A DNA stretch of 6,289 bases, from positions 1 to 6,289 of the forward strand of contig JACCYK010000255.1 in NCBI GenBank assembly GCA_013696525.1, in the 5' to 3' direction. The notes under the pieces are model-generated. The model had not been told where the DNA came from. It did no database searches and saw nothing but the letters and a program-made list of their open reading frames with translations. The stretch comes from Chloroflexia bacterium. Lineage in GTDB: Bacteria > Chloroflexota > Chloroflexia > Thermomicrobiales > UBA6265. The position numbers were made by a program, and so were the translations under genes. This document shows positions 1-6,289 of the stretch, in pieces (positions within the stretch are counted from its first letter, which is position 1; each line of letters opens with the position of its first letter).

Positions 1-911
1 CCCATTGCCTCGTTGATCCGCAGCATGGCCCGGTTCAAGGTGTCGTTCCAGGTCCGGATCTCGCGGCCGCCCCGGTTCTTGGCGCACTCGACGATGGCTA
101 GCTTCAAGGCCATCGCTACGCCCTTCCTCCGGTACTCGGGTATAACCCCGGTCAGCCCCTGATATAAGACGTCCGGCTCTTCCTCGCTCGAAATCAGCCA
201 GGCCATGCCGACGTACTGATCGCCATGTTTGGCGAGGAGGTAGGCCTCGGGAATGAAATAGGGGGCATGGACGTGGAGTTTCAAATAATCGTCGAAAGAG
301 ATGGCGGTGAAGGGATCGATGTCCGGCACATCGCGCGAGCAAATCAGGTAGAGCGCGTAAACCTCGGGCAGAACCCGCTCGTTCACGCTTGATTCTGCCG
401 CCTGGCTCGTCAGCGTGATCCCCTGGCCGGCGATGCGCTCCATGGCTCCGGCAAAGGGCACCGGGTCGAAACCCGCTACGTCGAGCCGGGACTGCCACTC
501 TCGCCGGGCTTCCACAAAGCCGCGCTTGGTGACGAAGCGTTGGGCCTCCGCCTCTGACTCCTTGGCCCAGGTACGGACCGAGACCGCCCCCCGCGCGCGG
601 AGTTTCCCCGCCAGGTGATCGAAGAGGGCGGTGCCATGGCCGCGGCGGCGAGCGGGCGGGTCGACCGTGATCCCGAGCGAATACTTGTCCGGATGGAACT
701 GGTTCGGCATGTGCTCGAGGGCGGCAAAGCCGATCATCTGGCCGCCGTCGTCTTCGGCCACCACTTGAGAGCGGAAGTAGCGATCGTGATCCCAGGCATC
801 GTCCAGGTATTGGAGCTCCGTGACGGTGTACTGATCCTCCGGTTGGACTCGGTTGTGGATCTCGATCAGACGTGGGTAGTCGGCCGCGGCAAATGGGCGA
901 ATGCTTGTCAT
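1..911 (-). CDS. Tandem GNAT-family N-acetyltransferase (C-terminus cut by window edge)
   Basis: 303 complete residues are visible, reading off the left edge without a stop. Two GNAT folds sit in tandem. The first (about residues 1-145) opens with the typical MTSIRPFAAADYPRL and carries the acetyl-CoA-binding motif A as RRRGHG at residues 88-93. The second (about 165 to the end) carries RRKGVA at 261-266 and the closing pattern TWNDTLNRAMLRIN at 287-300, which in this family is normally followed by a short G-F ending, so only around 10-20 residues should be missing. The layout resembles mycothiol synthase (MshD) and related two-domain GNATs, which transfer an acetyl group from acetyl-CoA to an amine. 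The substrate cannot be read from the sequence. The start at 911 is supported by GGGAGG (complement of 917-922) five bases upstream. The gene is divergent from the PH-domain operon. Family assignment is firm; specific function is unknown. Confidence 0.92.
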   Translation of the reverse strand, partial: MTSIRPFAAADYPRLIEIHNRVQPEDQYTVTELQYLDDAWDHDRYFRSQVVAEDDGGQMIGFAALEHMPNQFHPDKYSLGITVDPPARRRGHGTALFDHLAGKLRARGAVSVRTWAKESEAEAQRFVTKRGFVEARREWQSRLDVAGFDPVPFAGAMERIAGQGITLTSQAAESSVNERVLPEVYALYLICSRDVPDIDPFTAISFDDYLKLHVHAPYFIPEAYLLAKHGDQYVGMAWLISSEEEPDVLYQGLTGVIPEYRRKGVAMALKLAIVECAKNRGGREIRTWNDTLNRAMLRINEAM

Positions 912-916
912 GGCTG

Positions 917-922
917 CCTCCC
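917..922 (-). promoter_or_regulatory. Shine-Dalgarno site of the GNAT gene
   Basis: On the minus strand this reads GGGAGG, five bases before the ATG at 911-909. It is a near-perfect anti-16S match and fixes the GNAT start codon. It is the strongest ribosome binding site in the window. Confidence 0.75.
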
Positions 923-930
923 TCGTCTGG

Positions 931-963
931 TGGACACGCCTCCGGCGCGTCAGCGGCTATAGT
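931..963 (+). promoter_or_regulatory. Weak candidate promoter for the PH-domain/mrp operon
   Basis: TATAGT at 958-963 differs from the -10 consensus at one base and stands out in this GC-rich sequence. TGGACA at 931-936 differs from the -35 consensus at one base, but the spacer is 21 bases, longer than the usual 16-18, so the pairing is doubtful. The core CTATAG (957-962) is palindromic, and on the minus strand TAAACT (966-961) could serve as a -10 for the divergent GNAT gene. Both gene starts lie within about 60 bases, so a promoter of some kind is expected here. The exact elements are inferred. Confidence 0.25.
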
Positions 964-974
964 TTACGGGAGTT

Positions 975-991
975 CCGGCATGGCGTGCCGG
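975..991. repeat. Perfect 6-bp inverted repeat in the divergent intergenic region
   Basis: CCGGCA (975-980), a five-base spacer and TGCCGG (986-991) form a perfect inverted repeat. A further TGCCGG copy lies at 1005-1010, just before the PH-domain gene start. It could be a regulator operator or an RNA hairpin in the 5' leader. Short GC-rich palindromes also arise by chance at this base composition. Confidence 0.35.
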
Positions 992-1018
992 GGCCGGGCG
1001 CGAACTGCCGGATGATGC

Positions 1019-1498
1019 ATGCGACCACCGCCAGCCCACCATCTCGATCCACGAGCCCGGACCGCCTGGCGGATCGCGGGCGCCCTCCTTACCGCCGTCG
1101 TCCTGGTCGTCGTCGTCGCCGTCGGCTACGTCTTGCTCCGGTTCACGGCCTTCCCGCCCTGGTTGGTGTGGACCGCGGGCGGGCTCGCCGTGGCGGCCGC
1201 CGCGGCGTCGGTCTGGCCGGTGCCGGACATCGAGTGGCGCCACTGGCGGTACGAGATCGGCGAACGGGAGGTCGATCTACAGCACGGGTGGATCGTGGTC
1301 ACCCGGACGCTGGTGCCGATGGCCCAGATCCAGCACGTCGATACCCGGCGCGGCCCGCTGGAGCGGCGGTTCGGGCTGGCCACGGTGGTCCTCTATACCG
1401 CGGCCGGGGCGAGCGAGATCCCCGCCCTGGCGGATGCGGAGGCGGCCGAGGTCCGCGATCGCATCTCCGCCCTCGCCAATCTCAATCAGCAGTTGTAG
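1019..1498 (+). CDS. YdbS-like membrane protein with one bacterial PH domain (bPH_2/DUF304)
   Basis: This 159-residue protein has two membrane segments (about residues 17-40 and 46-66) followed by one bacterial pleckstrin-homology domain (about 75-150). The family signature is clear: RTLVPMAQIQHVDTRRGPLE at 96-115, then the RRFGLATV and LYTAAG strand patterns. Size and order match Bacillus YdbS. The protein should sit in the cytoplasmic membrane with its PH domain exposed and work with the three-domain protein encoded next. In Bacillus subtilis the ydbST pair belongs to the sigma-W envelope stress regulon and has been linked to resistance to antimicrobials from other bacilli. Whether that holds here is inference. 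The ATG at 1019 is the first possible start after an in-frame stop at 1013-1015. No convincing Shine-Dalgarno precedes it, so initiation may be weak or the true start slightly internal. Confidence 0.9.
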   Translation: MRPPPAHHLDPRARTAWRIAGALLTAVVLVVVVAVGYVLLRFTAFPPWLVWTAGGLAVAAAAASVWPVPDIEWRHWRYEIGEREVDLQHGWIVVTRTLVPMAQIQHVDTRRGPLERRFGLATVVLYTAAGASEIPALADAEAAEVRDRISALANLNQQL

Positions 1499-1519
1499 CC
1501 GAGGCTGGTAGATCTGCCC

Positions 1520-3187
1520 ATGAGCATGGACCTGGCCGCCGCCGATGTCGCGCCGCGTCGTCAACACCCGGCCGTGATCCTCCTCGACGTGGGACGGAGC
1601 CTGAGCGCGCTGATCCTGCCTCTGCTCGTGTTGGCGATCTCCCGTGGCGAGGACAACCGGCAGCTTTGGTTCCTCGGCATCGGCGGAGTCTGGCTGGTGA
1701 TCAGTGCCATCTATCAATTTGTCGCCTGGCGGCAGTTCACGTTCGAGGTGACCGGCTCCGAGCTCCGGGTGCATTCCGGGGTGTTGGAGCGCAAAGAGCG
1801 GCTGGTCCCGCTGGAGCGGATCCAGGCCGTCGACATCCACGAGACGCCGCTCCAGCGGCTGGCGGGGGTGGTCGGGGTCCGGGTCGAGACCGCGGCCGGC
1901 GGCGCCGAGGGGGCCGATGTCAAGATCGGCGCCCTCACCCGGGCCGATGCCGAGCTGCTTCGCCGCCGGTTGGGCGTGACCCGGCAATCACGGCCGGTCG
2001 CGGCGACGAGTGGACCTGGGCTCGGGACCGGCCCGGTCACGCCCGCCAACGGCGAGCTGATTCGCCGGCTGTCGACGCCGGAACTGCTCTTGGCGGCGGT
2101 CACCTCCGGCACGATCGGCCCCGCGCTGGCGGTGGTCGGCTTCGCCTCCCAGGTCATCGACGACATCTTGCCGGAAGAGATCTGGTCCCGGCTGGCCCTC
2201 GATGCCACCGCCCTCTCGCCGCGGGCCCTGATCCCGCTGGTAGTTCTCGTCGCGGTTATTGCCTGGCTGCTGGCGATCGCCGGCACCGTGCTCACCTATG
2301 GCGGCTTCGAGCTGCGCCGGTTCGAGGACCGGGTGATTATCAGCCACGGCCTGCTTGAACGGCGGCGGCGGACGGTGCCGGTGGCCCGGATGCAGGCCAT
2401 CGTCGTCACGGAGGGACTCTTGCGCCGGCCGCTGGGGCTCGCCTCGGTGTCGTTCGAGAGCGCCGGCTATGGGCAGGAAAGCGGCGAATCAGGCGTGCTG
2501 TGGCCGTTGCTGCGACGGACGGAGGCCGTGGCCCTGGTCGCCTCGGTGGCGCCCAGTCTGGCCACCGCGATCGAGCGGCGCGAGCTGGCGGGGCCGCCCC
2601 CACGGGCGCTGAGCCGGTATCTGGTGGCGGACGTGGCGTCCTGGTTGGCGCTGTGCGGCATCGTGCTGGGCATTGGCTGGTTCCTGACGAGCGGCCTCGT
2701 GGCCTGGCTGACCTGGTTCCAGTGGTGGTGGGGCGGGCTGCTGCTGATCGGGCTGCCGGTGGTCGGACTGAACGCCGTGCTGCGGTTCCGGGATGCCGGC
2801 TGGCGGATCGATCCAGCCCAGCTCCTCGTCATCAGCAACGGCGGCCTGACCCGGAAGACGACGATCGTGCCCCGCCGCCGGATCCAGTTTCAGACGGTCA
2901 ATCGCAATGTGTTCCAACGCCGGGCTGATCTGGCGACGCTGCACATGGCGATCGCCTCGGGCGGCGCGGGCGGCGGCGCCGCGGTCGATCATCTCGATGC
3001 CGGGGTCGCTTTTGGCATTGTTGACCGGCTTGGGCCGGCGGGGGGCCAGCCGGTGGCGGACGATTGGACAGCGGAACGTACAATGACAACAGAGACATCA
3101 GATGATGCTGCTCGCGTGCCGTCACAGACTAAAATCCCTCACGGCAGCGACGAGAAAGAGGATGCTTCCCATGTCAGGCACGACTAA
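1520..3187 (+). CDS. YdbT-like membrane protein with three bacterial PH domains
   Basis: This 555-residue protein is built from three repeats of a membrane hairpin followed by a bacterial PH domain. Membrane segments lie at about 28-41, 50-70, 190-214, 237-260, 367-392 and 399-420. The PH units follow at about 71-151, 260-345 and 425-504. Signature strands are RLVPLERIQAVD (94-105), RTVPVARMQAIV (284-295) and the more divergent TIVPRRRIQFQTV (448-460). A proline/glycine-rich linker occupies about 163-178. This is the usual YdbT architecture, partner of the preceding YdbS-like protein 21 bases upstream, and probably acts in membrane or envelope homeostasis. The molecular activity of the family is poorly defined. 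The start at 1520 has only a weak GGTAGA seven bases upstream, and a second ATG lies two codons later. Residues 505-555 are hydrophilic, match no PH pattern and switch to A/T-ending codons. The gene ends 17 bases inside mrp. Confidence 0.92.
   Translation: MSMDLAAADVAPRRQHPAVILLDVGRSLSALILPLLVLAISRGEDNRQLWFLGIGGVWLVISAIYQFVAWRQFTFEVTGSELRVHSGVLERKERLVPLERIQAVDIHETPLQRLAGVVGVRVETAAGGAEGADVKIGALTRADAELLRRRLGVTRQSRPVAATSGPGLGTGPVTPANGELIRRLSTPELLLAAVTSGTIGPALAVVGFASQVIDDILPEEIWSRLALDATALSPRALIPLVVLVAVIAWLLAIAGTVLTYGGFELRRFEDRVIISHGLLERRRRTVPVARMQAIVVTEGLLRRPLGLASVSFESAGYGQESGESGVLWPLLRRTEAVALVASVAPSLATAIERRELAGPPPRALSRYLVADVASWLALCGIVLGIGWFLTSGLVAWLTWFQWWWGGLLLIGLPVVGLNAVLRFRDAGWRIDPAQLLVISNGGLTRKTTIVPRRRIQFQTVNRNVFQRRADLATLHMAIASGGAGGGAAVDHLDAGVAFGIVDRLGPAGGQPVADDWTAERTMTTETSDDAARVPSQTKIPHGSDEKEDASHVRHD
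3079..3084 (+). promoter_or_regulatory. Possible internal -10 element for mrp
   Basis: TACAAT differs from the -10 consensus at one base and lies in an AT-rich patch about 87 bases before the mrp start, inside the end of the YdbT-like gene. No acceptable -35 hexamer is found at the right distance (TTGGAC at 3064-3069 is only nine bases away). It is a weak candidate for a separate mrp promoter. Confidence 0.2.
3155..3161 (+). promoter_or_regulatory. Shine-Dalgarno site deciding the mrp start
   Basis: AAAGAGG lies nine bases upstream of the ATG at 3171 and only one base before the alternative ATG at 3162, so it supports 3171. It sits within the last codons of the YdbT-like gene, so ribosomes finishing that gene would pass over it. 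Confidence 0.5.
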
Positions 3188-4292
3188 TGGATCAACCGAA
3201 TTGAACAGCGTGACGCGCGACGGCGTGCTGGCCGCCCTGGGCGAGGTCCGCGAGCCGGAGATCGGCCGCGGCCTGGTCGAGCTGCGGATGGTGCCCACGG
3301 TCGAGATCACCGGCCACGACGTCGCCCTGACGGTCGAGCTGCTGTCGCCGATCGCGCCGTACAAAGCAACGCTCGAAGCTGAGATCCGGGCCGCGCTGGC
3401 GACGCTGCCGGCGATCGGGTCGGTGACGGTCACCTGGACGACGAAGGTCCGTGCCAGCGGCGGCGGCAAATCGGACGCCGACCCGATCAAAGGGGTGAAG
3501 AACACGATCGCGGTGGCCTCCGGTAAGGGTGGCGTCGGCAAATCGACGGTGGCCGCCAACCTGGCGGTGGCGCTGGCGCGGGCGGGGGCGGCGGTCGGCT
3601 TGCTCGATGCCGACGTCTATGGACCGAGCATGCCGCTGATGATGGGCCAGACCAGCAAGCCGTTGGTGCGCGACGGCAAGATCGTGCCGCTGGAGGCGCA
3701 CGGGGTCAAAGTGATGAGCATCGGCTTCTTGCTGGATCCGGAAAAGGCGCTGATTTGGCGCGGCCCGCTGGTGGCGCAGCTCATCACCCAGTTCCTCAAT
3801 GACGTGATCTGGGGTGATCTGGACTATCTGGTGATCGATCTCCCGCCCGGCACCGGCGACGTCCAACTGACGCTGGTCCAAAAAATCCCGATCTCGGGCG
3901 CCGTGATCGTCACCACGCCGCAGGCGGTGGCGCTGGCGGACGCCGTCAAAGGTCTCAAGATGTTCCAGGAGGTGAAGACCACGGTGCTCGGCATCGTTGA
4001 GAACATGAGCGGCTTCACTGACCCCGACACCGGCAAGACGACCTATATCTTCGGCCAGGGCGGCGGCCGGCGCACCGCCGAGCAGTACGAGGTGCCGTTG
4101 CTGGGCGAGATCCCGCTCGAGCCCGCGGTGCGCGAGGGGGGCGATAGCGGCGTCCCGGTCATCATCGGCCACCCCGATTCTCCCACCGCGCACGCCTTCA
4201 CCCATCTGGCGGAACGAGTCGCCGCCCGGCTGGCGGTCGACGCCGCGGTCAAGCCGCGCAAGCCGATGATCCGCCTGGTGCAGGCGCGATAG
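3171..4292 (+). CDS. mrp: Mrp/NBP35/ApbC-family P-loop ATPase without cysteines
   Basis: This 373-residue soluble ATPase has the normal family length and order. An N-terminal MIP18/DUF59-like domain (about 14-95, with REPEIGRGLVEL at 27-38) precedes a MinD/ParA-type ATPase (about 108-355). The deviant Walker A motif is GKGGVGKST (118-126). It is followed by LLDADVYGPSMP (144-155), VIDLPPGTGD (221-230), ENMSGF (277-282) and IFGQGGG (293-299). Relatives act as iron-sulfur cluster carriers or assembly factors. Here the CP of the DUF59 domain is replaced in SPIAP (59-63), and the CPxC after ENMS reads DPDT (284-287). No cysteine exists anywhere in the protein. The start at 3171 is preferred because AAAGAGG (3155-3161) lies nine bases upstream and the conserved domain follows soon after. 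ATGs at 3102 and 3162 are in-frame alternatives. The 17-base overlap with the upstream gene suggests translational coupling. Confidence 0.96.
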   Translation: MSGTTNGSTELNSVTRDGVLAALGEVREPEIGRGLVELRMVPTVEITGHDVALTVELLSPIAPYKATLEAEIRAALATLPAIGSVTVTWTTKVRASGGGKSDADPIKGVKNTIAVASGKGGVGKSTVAANLAVALARAGAAVGLLDADVYGPSMPLMMGQTSKPLVRDGKIVPLEAHGVKVMSIGFLLDPEKALIWRGPLVAQLITQFLNDVIWGDLDYLVIDLPPGTGDVQLTLVQKIPISGAVIVTTPQAVALADAVKGLKMFQEVKTTVLGIVENMSGFTDPDTGKTTYIFGQGGGRRTAEQYEVPLLGEIPLEPAVREGGDSGVPVIIGHPDSPTAHAFTHLAERVAARLAVDAAVKPRKPMIRLVQAR

Positions 4293-4295
4293 GTC

Positions 4296-4314
4296 GAGGC
4301 CAGTTTCTGGCTTT
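4296..4314 (+). terminator. Weak candidate intrinsic terminator after mrp
   Basis: GCCAG (4299-4303), a TTT loop and CTGGC (4307-4311) form a perfect five-base-pair stem beginning seven bases after the mrp stop, followed by TTT. G-U and A-U pairs with the preceding GAG could lengthen it to eight pairs. The stem and U-run are both short, so termination would be partial at best. A second small hairpin, GGCCG/CGGCC at 4335-4348 with a GATA loop, follows without a U-run. Confidence 0.3.
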
Positions 4315-4426
4315 GGCGCTACTCCCGTGGGATTGGCCGGATACGGCCGCGGGTGGTAAGGGCTGAATCCGGGGAGGTCAAGGCGGATGATGATCCGGAT
4401 GCCCCGCTGAGAGGCCGGTGTCGGCG

Positions 4427-6289
4427 ATGCGGAACCTGCTCGGCCGGTTGCATGCGCGAGACGATGCGGAGCTGACGCGGATCGCGGCGTTCTGGCGGGC
4501 GCCGCTGGCGAGCGGCAACCGGCATCTGGCGGTTGGCGCCCTCTACCGGCTGATGACCGATATCCGGACCGTGCGCGCGACCTGGGAGCGGCTCAACCCG
4601 GCGCAACAAGAGATGGTCCGGTTGCTGGCCCTGGCGGAGGATGGACGAGCGGCGCCGACGCTGGTGACGCTGGCGGGTTGGCTGGAACTGCCGGAGGCAG
4701 CGGCGCGGGAAGTGGCGGTCCAACTCTACCGGGCCGGCCTCCTGGCGCGAGAAGGGGATGACCAGCCGCTGCCGGTCGGCACCGAGCCGAAGCTCTTCCT
4801 CCCGCGGGAGCTGGCGTTGCTCGTTCGCCGGCTGCTCGACGATGTCGATGCCGGCGATCTGAGCGCCGTCCCGCTCACCGCCCTCCTGGAGCGGCTCGAT
4901 GACGCCGAGATCGAAGTCGCGGCGACGTGCTGGGGACTCAAGGTGGTGCCTAGCACGCGGAATCGCGATGACCTCGGACGCCGGCTGCTCCGCCAGATCG
5001 GCACGCCCGGCGGTGTGGACCAGGTGGTGAGCAAACTGTCGGCCGACGCCGCTCGCGCCTGGCGGGCCGTGCGGGAGGGAGACGACGGCCGCCCGGTGCG
5101 CCTGGATGACGTCGCGGCGGCGATCGGGCTTGACGCCGACGAGGCGCGGACCTTCCAACGCTGGCGAACGGCGCTCGATGAATTGGAATCCGCCCTCCTG
5201 GTGTGGCATACCTACGATGCTGGCGGCGCTCGCTGGCTCTTCATTCCGGCCGAGATTCGCCTGCCCGCGCTCCCCGTGCCGCTCACCTTACCCCCCTTGC
5301 AACCCGTGCTTCCCGCGACCGAGGCGACCCCGTGGCGCCACCCGGACGCTTTCGCCTGGGACTTCTTGACCCTACTCCGGGAGCTGTCCGATCCGGGGCT
5401 GCCGCCTTGGCCGGCGACCGGCGAGCAGCCCCGCTCGCGCCTACGGCGCCTGAACTCCCGGTTCTGGTTCCGCGGCCGCGAGCTGCCGGATCCCGGCTAC
5501 GTTGATTGCCTGCTGGCGCTGGCGATCGCGGAGGGACTGGTCCGGGTCGATGAGGAGGCGGAGACCGAGCTGCAGGTGACGTCCGCCGTTCGGGGTTGGC
5601 GCGAACGCTCGTTCCCGGCGCAGACCGAACGGCTTCGCTGGTGGTGGATGGCGAGCGCCGAGTGGATCGAGGGCCGGACCGGCGGCGAAGTCGAGGTTTG
5701 GGGCGCGGACTGGCCATCGGCGCGGCGCAATCTGCTGGCGGCCCTGATCGACCCGGCGGTCGGCTTGGAACCGGACACCTGGTATACGCTCGACTCGGTC
5801 GCCGCCCGGATTGCCGCCTACTTGCCCGGCCTGCTCGGGACATCCTTCACCGCCGCCACCGCCAGGGTGGCGCCCGGCAACGGCGAAGAGGCGTCGACCC
5901 GGCTGGCGACCATTGCCGAGGTCATCGGGATCGAGCTGGTCACGATGTTTGCCTGGTTGGGCCTGGTTGAGCCGCGGACGGAGCCAGGGCTGCCGCGGTC
6001 GATCCGCGTCACCCCGGCCGCGGCCCGCCGCGGCCCCGCGGCGGAGACCACTGCCAGCGAGTCCGGGCCGCCGCCGGTGGTGGTGTCGCCAACCGGCGCC
6101 ATCGAGATCCATGATTCGACCCCGCTGCGGGTCTGGTCCGTGTCCGCCTTTGCCGATCTGGAGCTGCTCGGGGCGTCGAGCGTCTACCGGCTGTCGGCGG
6201 GCTCGATTCAACGAGCCCTGGCCGCCGGATTCGATCTGGGCCAGGTAACGGCGTTCCTGACCCGCCAGAGCGGCTCGCGATTGCCGGAC
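4427..6289 (+). CDS. XPB/Ssl2-type helicase-associated protein (C-terminus cut by window edge)
   Basis: 621 residues are visible, open to the last base with no stop. The C-terminal part (about 550-621) matches the Helicase_C_3/XPB-Ssl2 N-terminal-like domain of actinobacterial and chloroflexotal proteins. Recognisable elements are VVVSPTGAIEI (551-561), the SAFADLELLG segment, and VYRLSAGSIQRALAAGFD (586-603) with a following helix like those ending in FLxRxSG. Upstream, helix-rich stretches resembling winged helices occur at about 56-112 and 226-262, as expected for a DNA-binding accessory chain. No Walker A or DEAD/DEAH motif is visible, so this is not the motor. Family members commonly have 700-800 residues, so roughly 100-180 may be missing. 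ATG 4427 is preferred; GAGAGG (4409-4414) is 12 bases upstream, slightly far, and GTG 4418 is an alternative. The first in-frame stop upstream is at 4391. It probably assists an XPB-like helicase in DNA repair. Confidence 0.85.
   Translation, partial: MRNLLGRLHARDDAELTRIAAFWRAPLASGNRHLAVGALYRLMTDIRTVRATWERLNPAQQEMVRLLALAEDGRAAPTLVTLAGWLELPEAAAREVAVQLYRAGLLAREGDDQPLPVGTEPKLFLPRELALLVRRLLDDVDAGDLSAVPLTALLERLDDAEIEVAATCWGLKVVPSTRNRDDLGRRLLRQIGTPGGVDQVVSKLSADAARAWRAVREGDDGRPVRLDDVAAAIGLDADEARTFQRWRTALDELESALLVWHTYDAGGARWLFIPAEIRLPALPVPLTLPPLQPVLPATEATPWRHPDAFAWDFLTLLRELSDPGLPPWPATGEQPRSRLRRLNSRFWFRGRELPDPGYVDCLLALAIAEGLVRVDEEAETELQVTSAVRGWRERSFPAQTERLRWWWMASAEWIEGRTGGEVEVWGADWPSARRNLLAALIDPAVGLEPDTWYTLDSVAARIAAYLPGLLGTSFTAATARVAPGNGEEASTRLATIAEVIGIELVTMFAWLGLVEPRTEPGLPRSIRVTPAAARRGPAAETTASESGPPPVVVSPTGAIEIHDSTPLRVWSVSAFADLELLGASSVYRLSAGSIQRALAAGFDLGQVTAFLTRQSGSRLPD

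Noticed and set aside
415..962. Plus-strand open frames at 415-618 and 615-962
   Set aside because: They lie antisense to the tandem GNAT gene, whose motifs and ribosome binding site are clear. Their products match no family pattern I recognise.
901..2358. Long plus-strand open frame of 485 codons overlapping the YdbS-like gene and the first half of the YdbT-like gene
   Set aside because: Its product is dominated by R, G, P and A, with no domain pattern. It is an out-of-frame shadow of two well-supported PH-domain genes in GC-rich DNA.
3102..3170. Upstream in-frame extension of mrp beginning at the ATG at 3102
   Set aside because: The extra 23 residues are not family-like, no good ribosome binding site precedes 3102, and AAAGAGG at 3155-3161 fits the start at 3171.
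3192..4205. 337-codon minus-strand open frame opposite mrp
   Set aside because: The product is rich in H, R, D and Q with no recognisable family, as expected antisense to GC-biased codons. The mrp reading is unambiguous.
4319..5209. 296-codon minus-strand open frame opposite the start of the helicase-associated gene
   Set aside because: Low-complexity R/Q/P-rich product with no domain. The plus-strand frame is open for 621 codons and ends in a recognisable domain.
5441..6211. 256-codon minus-strand open frame opposite the end of the helicase-associated gene
   Set aside because: Composition-driven shadow of the plus-strand gene; no motif supports it.

Overview
This is a GC-rich bacterial window with dense G/C-ending codon use. 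Five protein-coding genes fill nearly all of it, and both end genes run off the window. The combination of a large XPB/Ssl2-type helicase-associated protein, a YdbS/YdbT-type bacterial PH-domain pair, a cysteine-poor Mrp ATPase and a MshD-like tandem GNAT suggests Chloroflexota, perhaps a Thermomicrobia/Sphaerobacter-like lineage. A high-GC actinobacterium is the main alternative. This placement is inferred from gene content and composition only. I see no rRNA, tRNA, CRISPR array, insertion sequence or phage gene.

Layout: (1) 1-911, minus strand: a tandem GNAT acetyltransferase missing only its extreme C-terminus. (2) 912-1018: a short divergent intergenic region with a TATAGT hexamer and a perfect 6-bp inverted repeat. 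(3) 1019-1498 and 1520-3187, plus strand: a small YdbS-like protein with one PH domain and a large YdbT-like protein with three, separated by 21 bases. (4) 3171-4292, plus strand: an Mrp/NBP35/ApbC-family P-loop ATPase whose start lies inside the end of the YdbT-like gene (17-base overlap). (5) 4293-4426: a 134-base gap with a small hairpin followed by TTT just after the mrp stop. (6) 4427 to the window end, plus strand: 621 residues of a helicase-associated protein ending in an XPB/Ssl2 N-terminal-like domain (Helicase_C_3 type), with no stop yet.

The two PH-domain genes and mrp look like one transcription unit with likely translational coupling between the last two. The PH proteins should act together at the cytoplasmic membrane, while Mrp is a soluble ATPase normally linked to iron-sulfur cluster handling. 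Their functional connection is not obvious. The helicase-associated protein would be expected to partner an XPB-like DNA helicase, possibly encoded just beyond the window.

The points most worth a second look are the total absence of cysteine in this Mrp, and the AT-shifted, domain-free tail of the YdbT-like protein, which looks like a former leader region of mrp now read as coding sequence. I did not find convincing evidence for an entirely new system.
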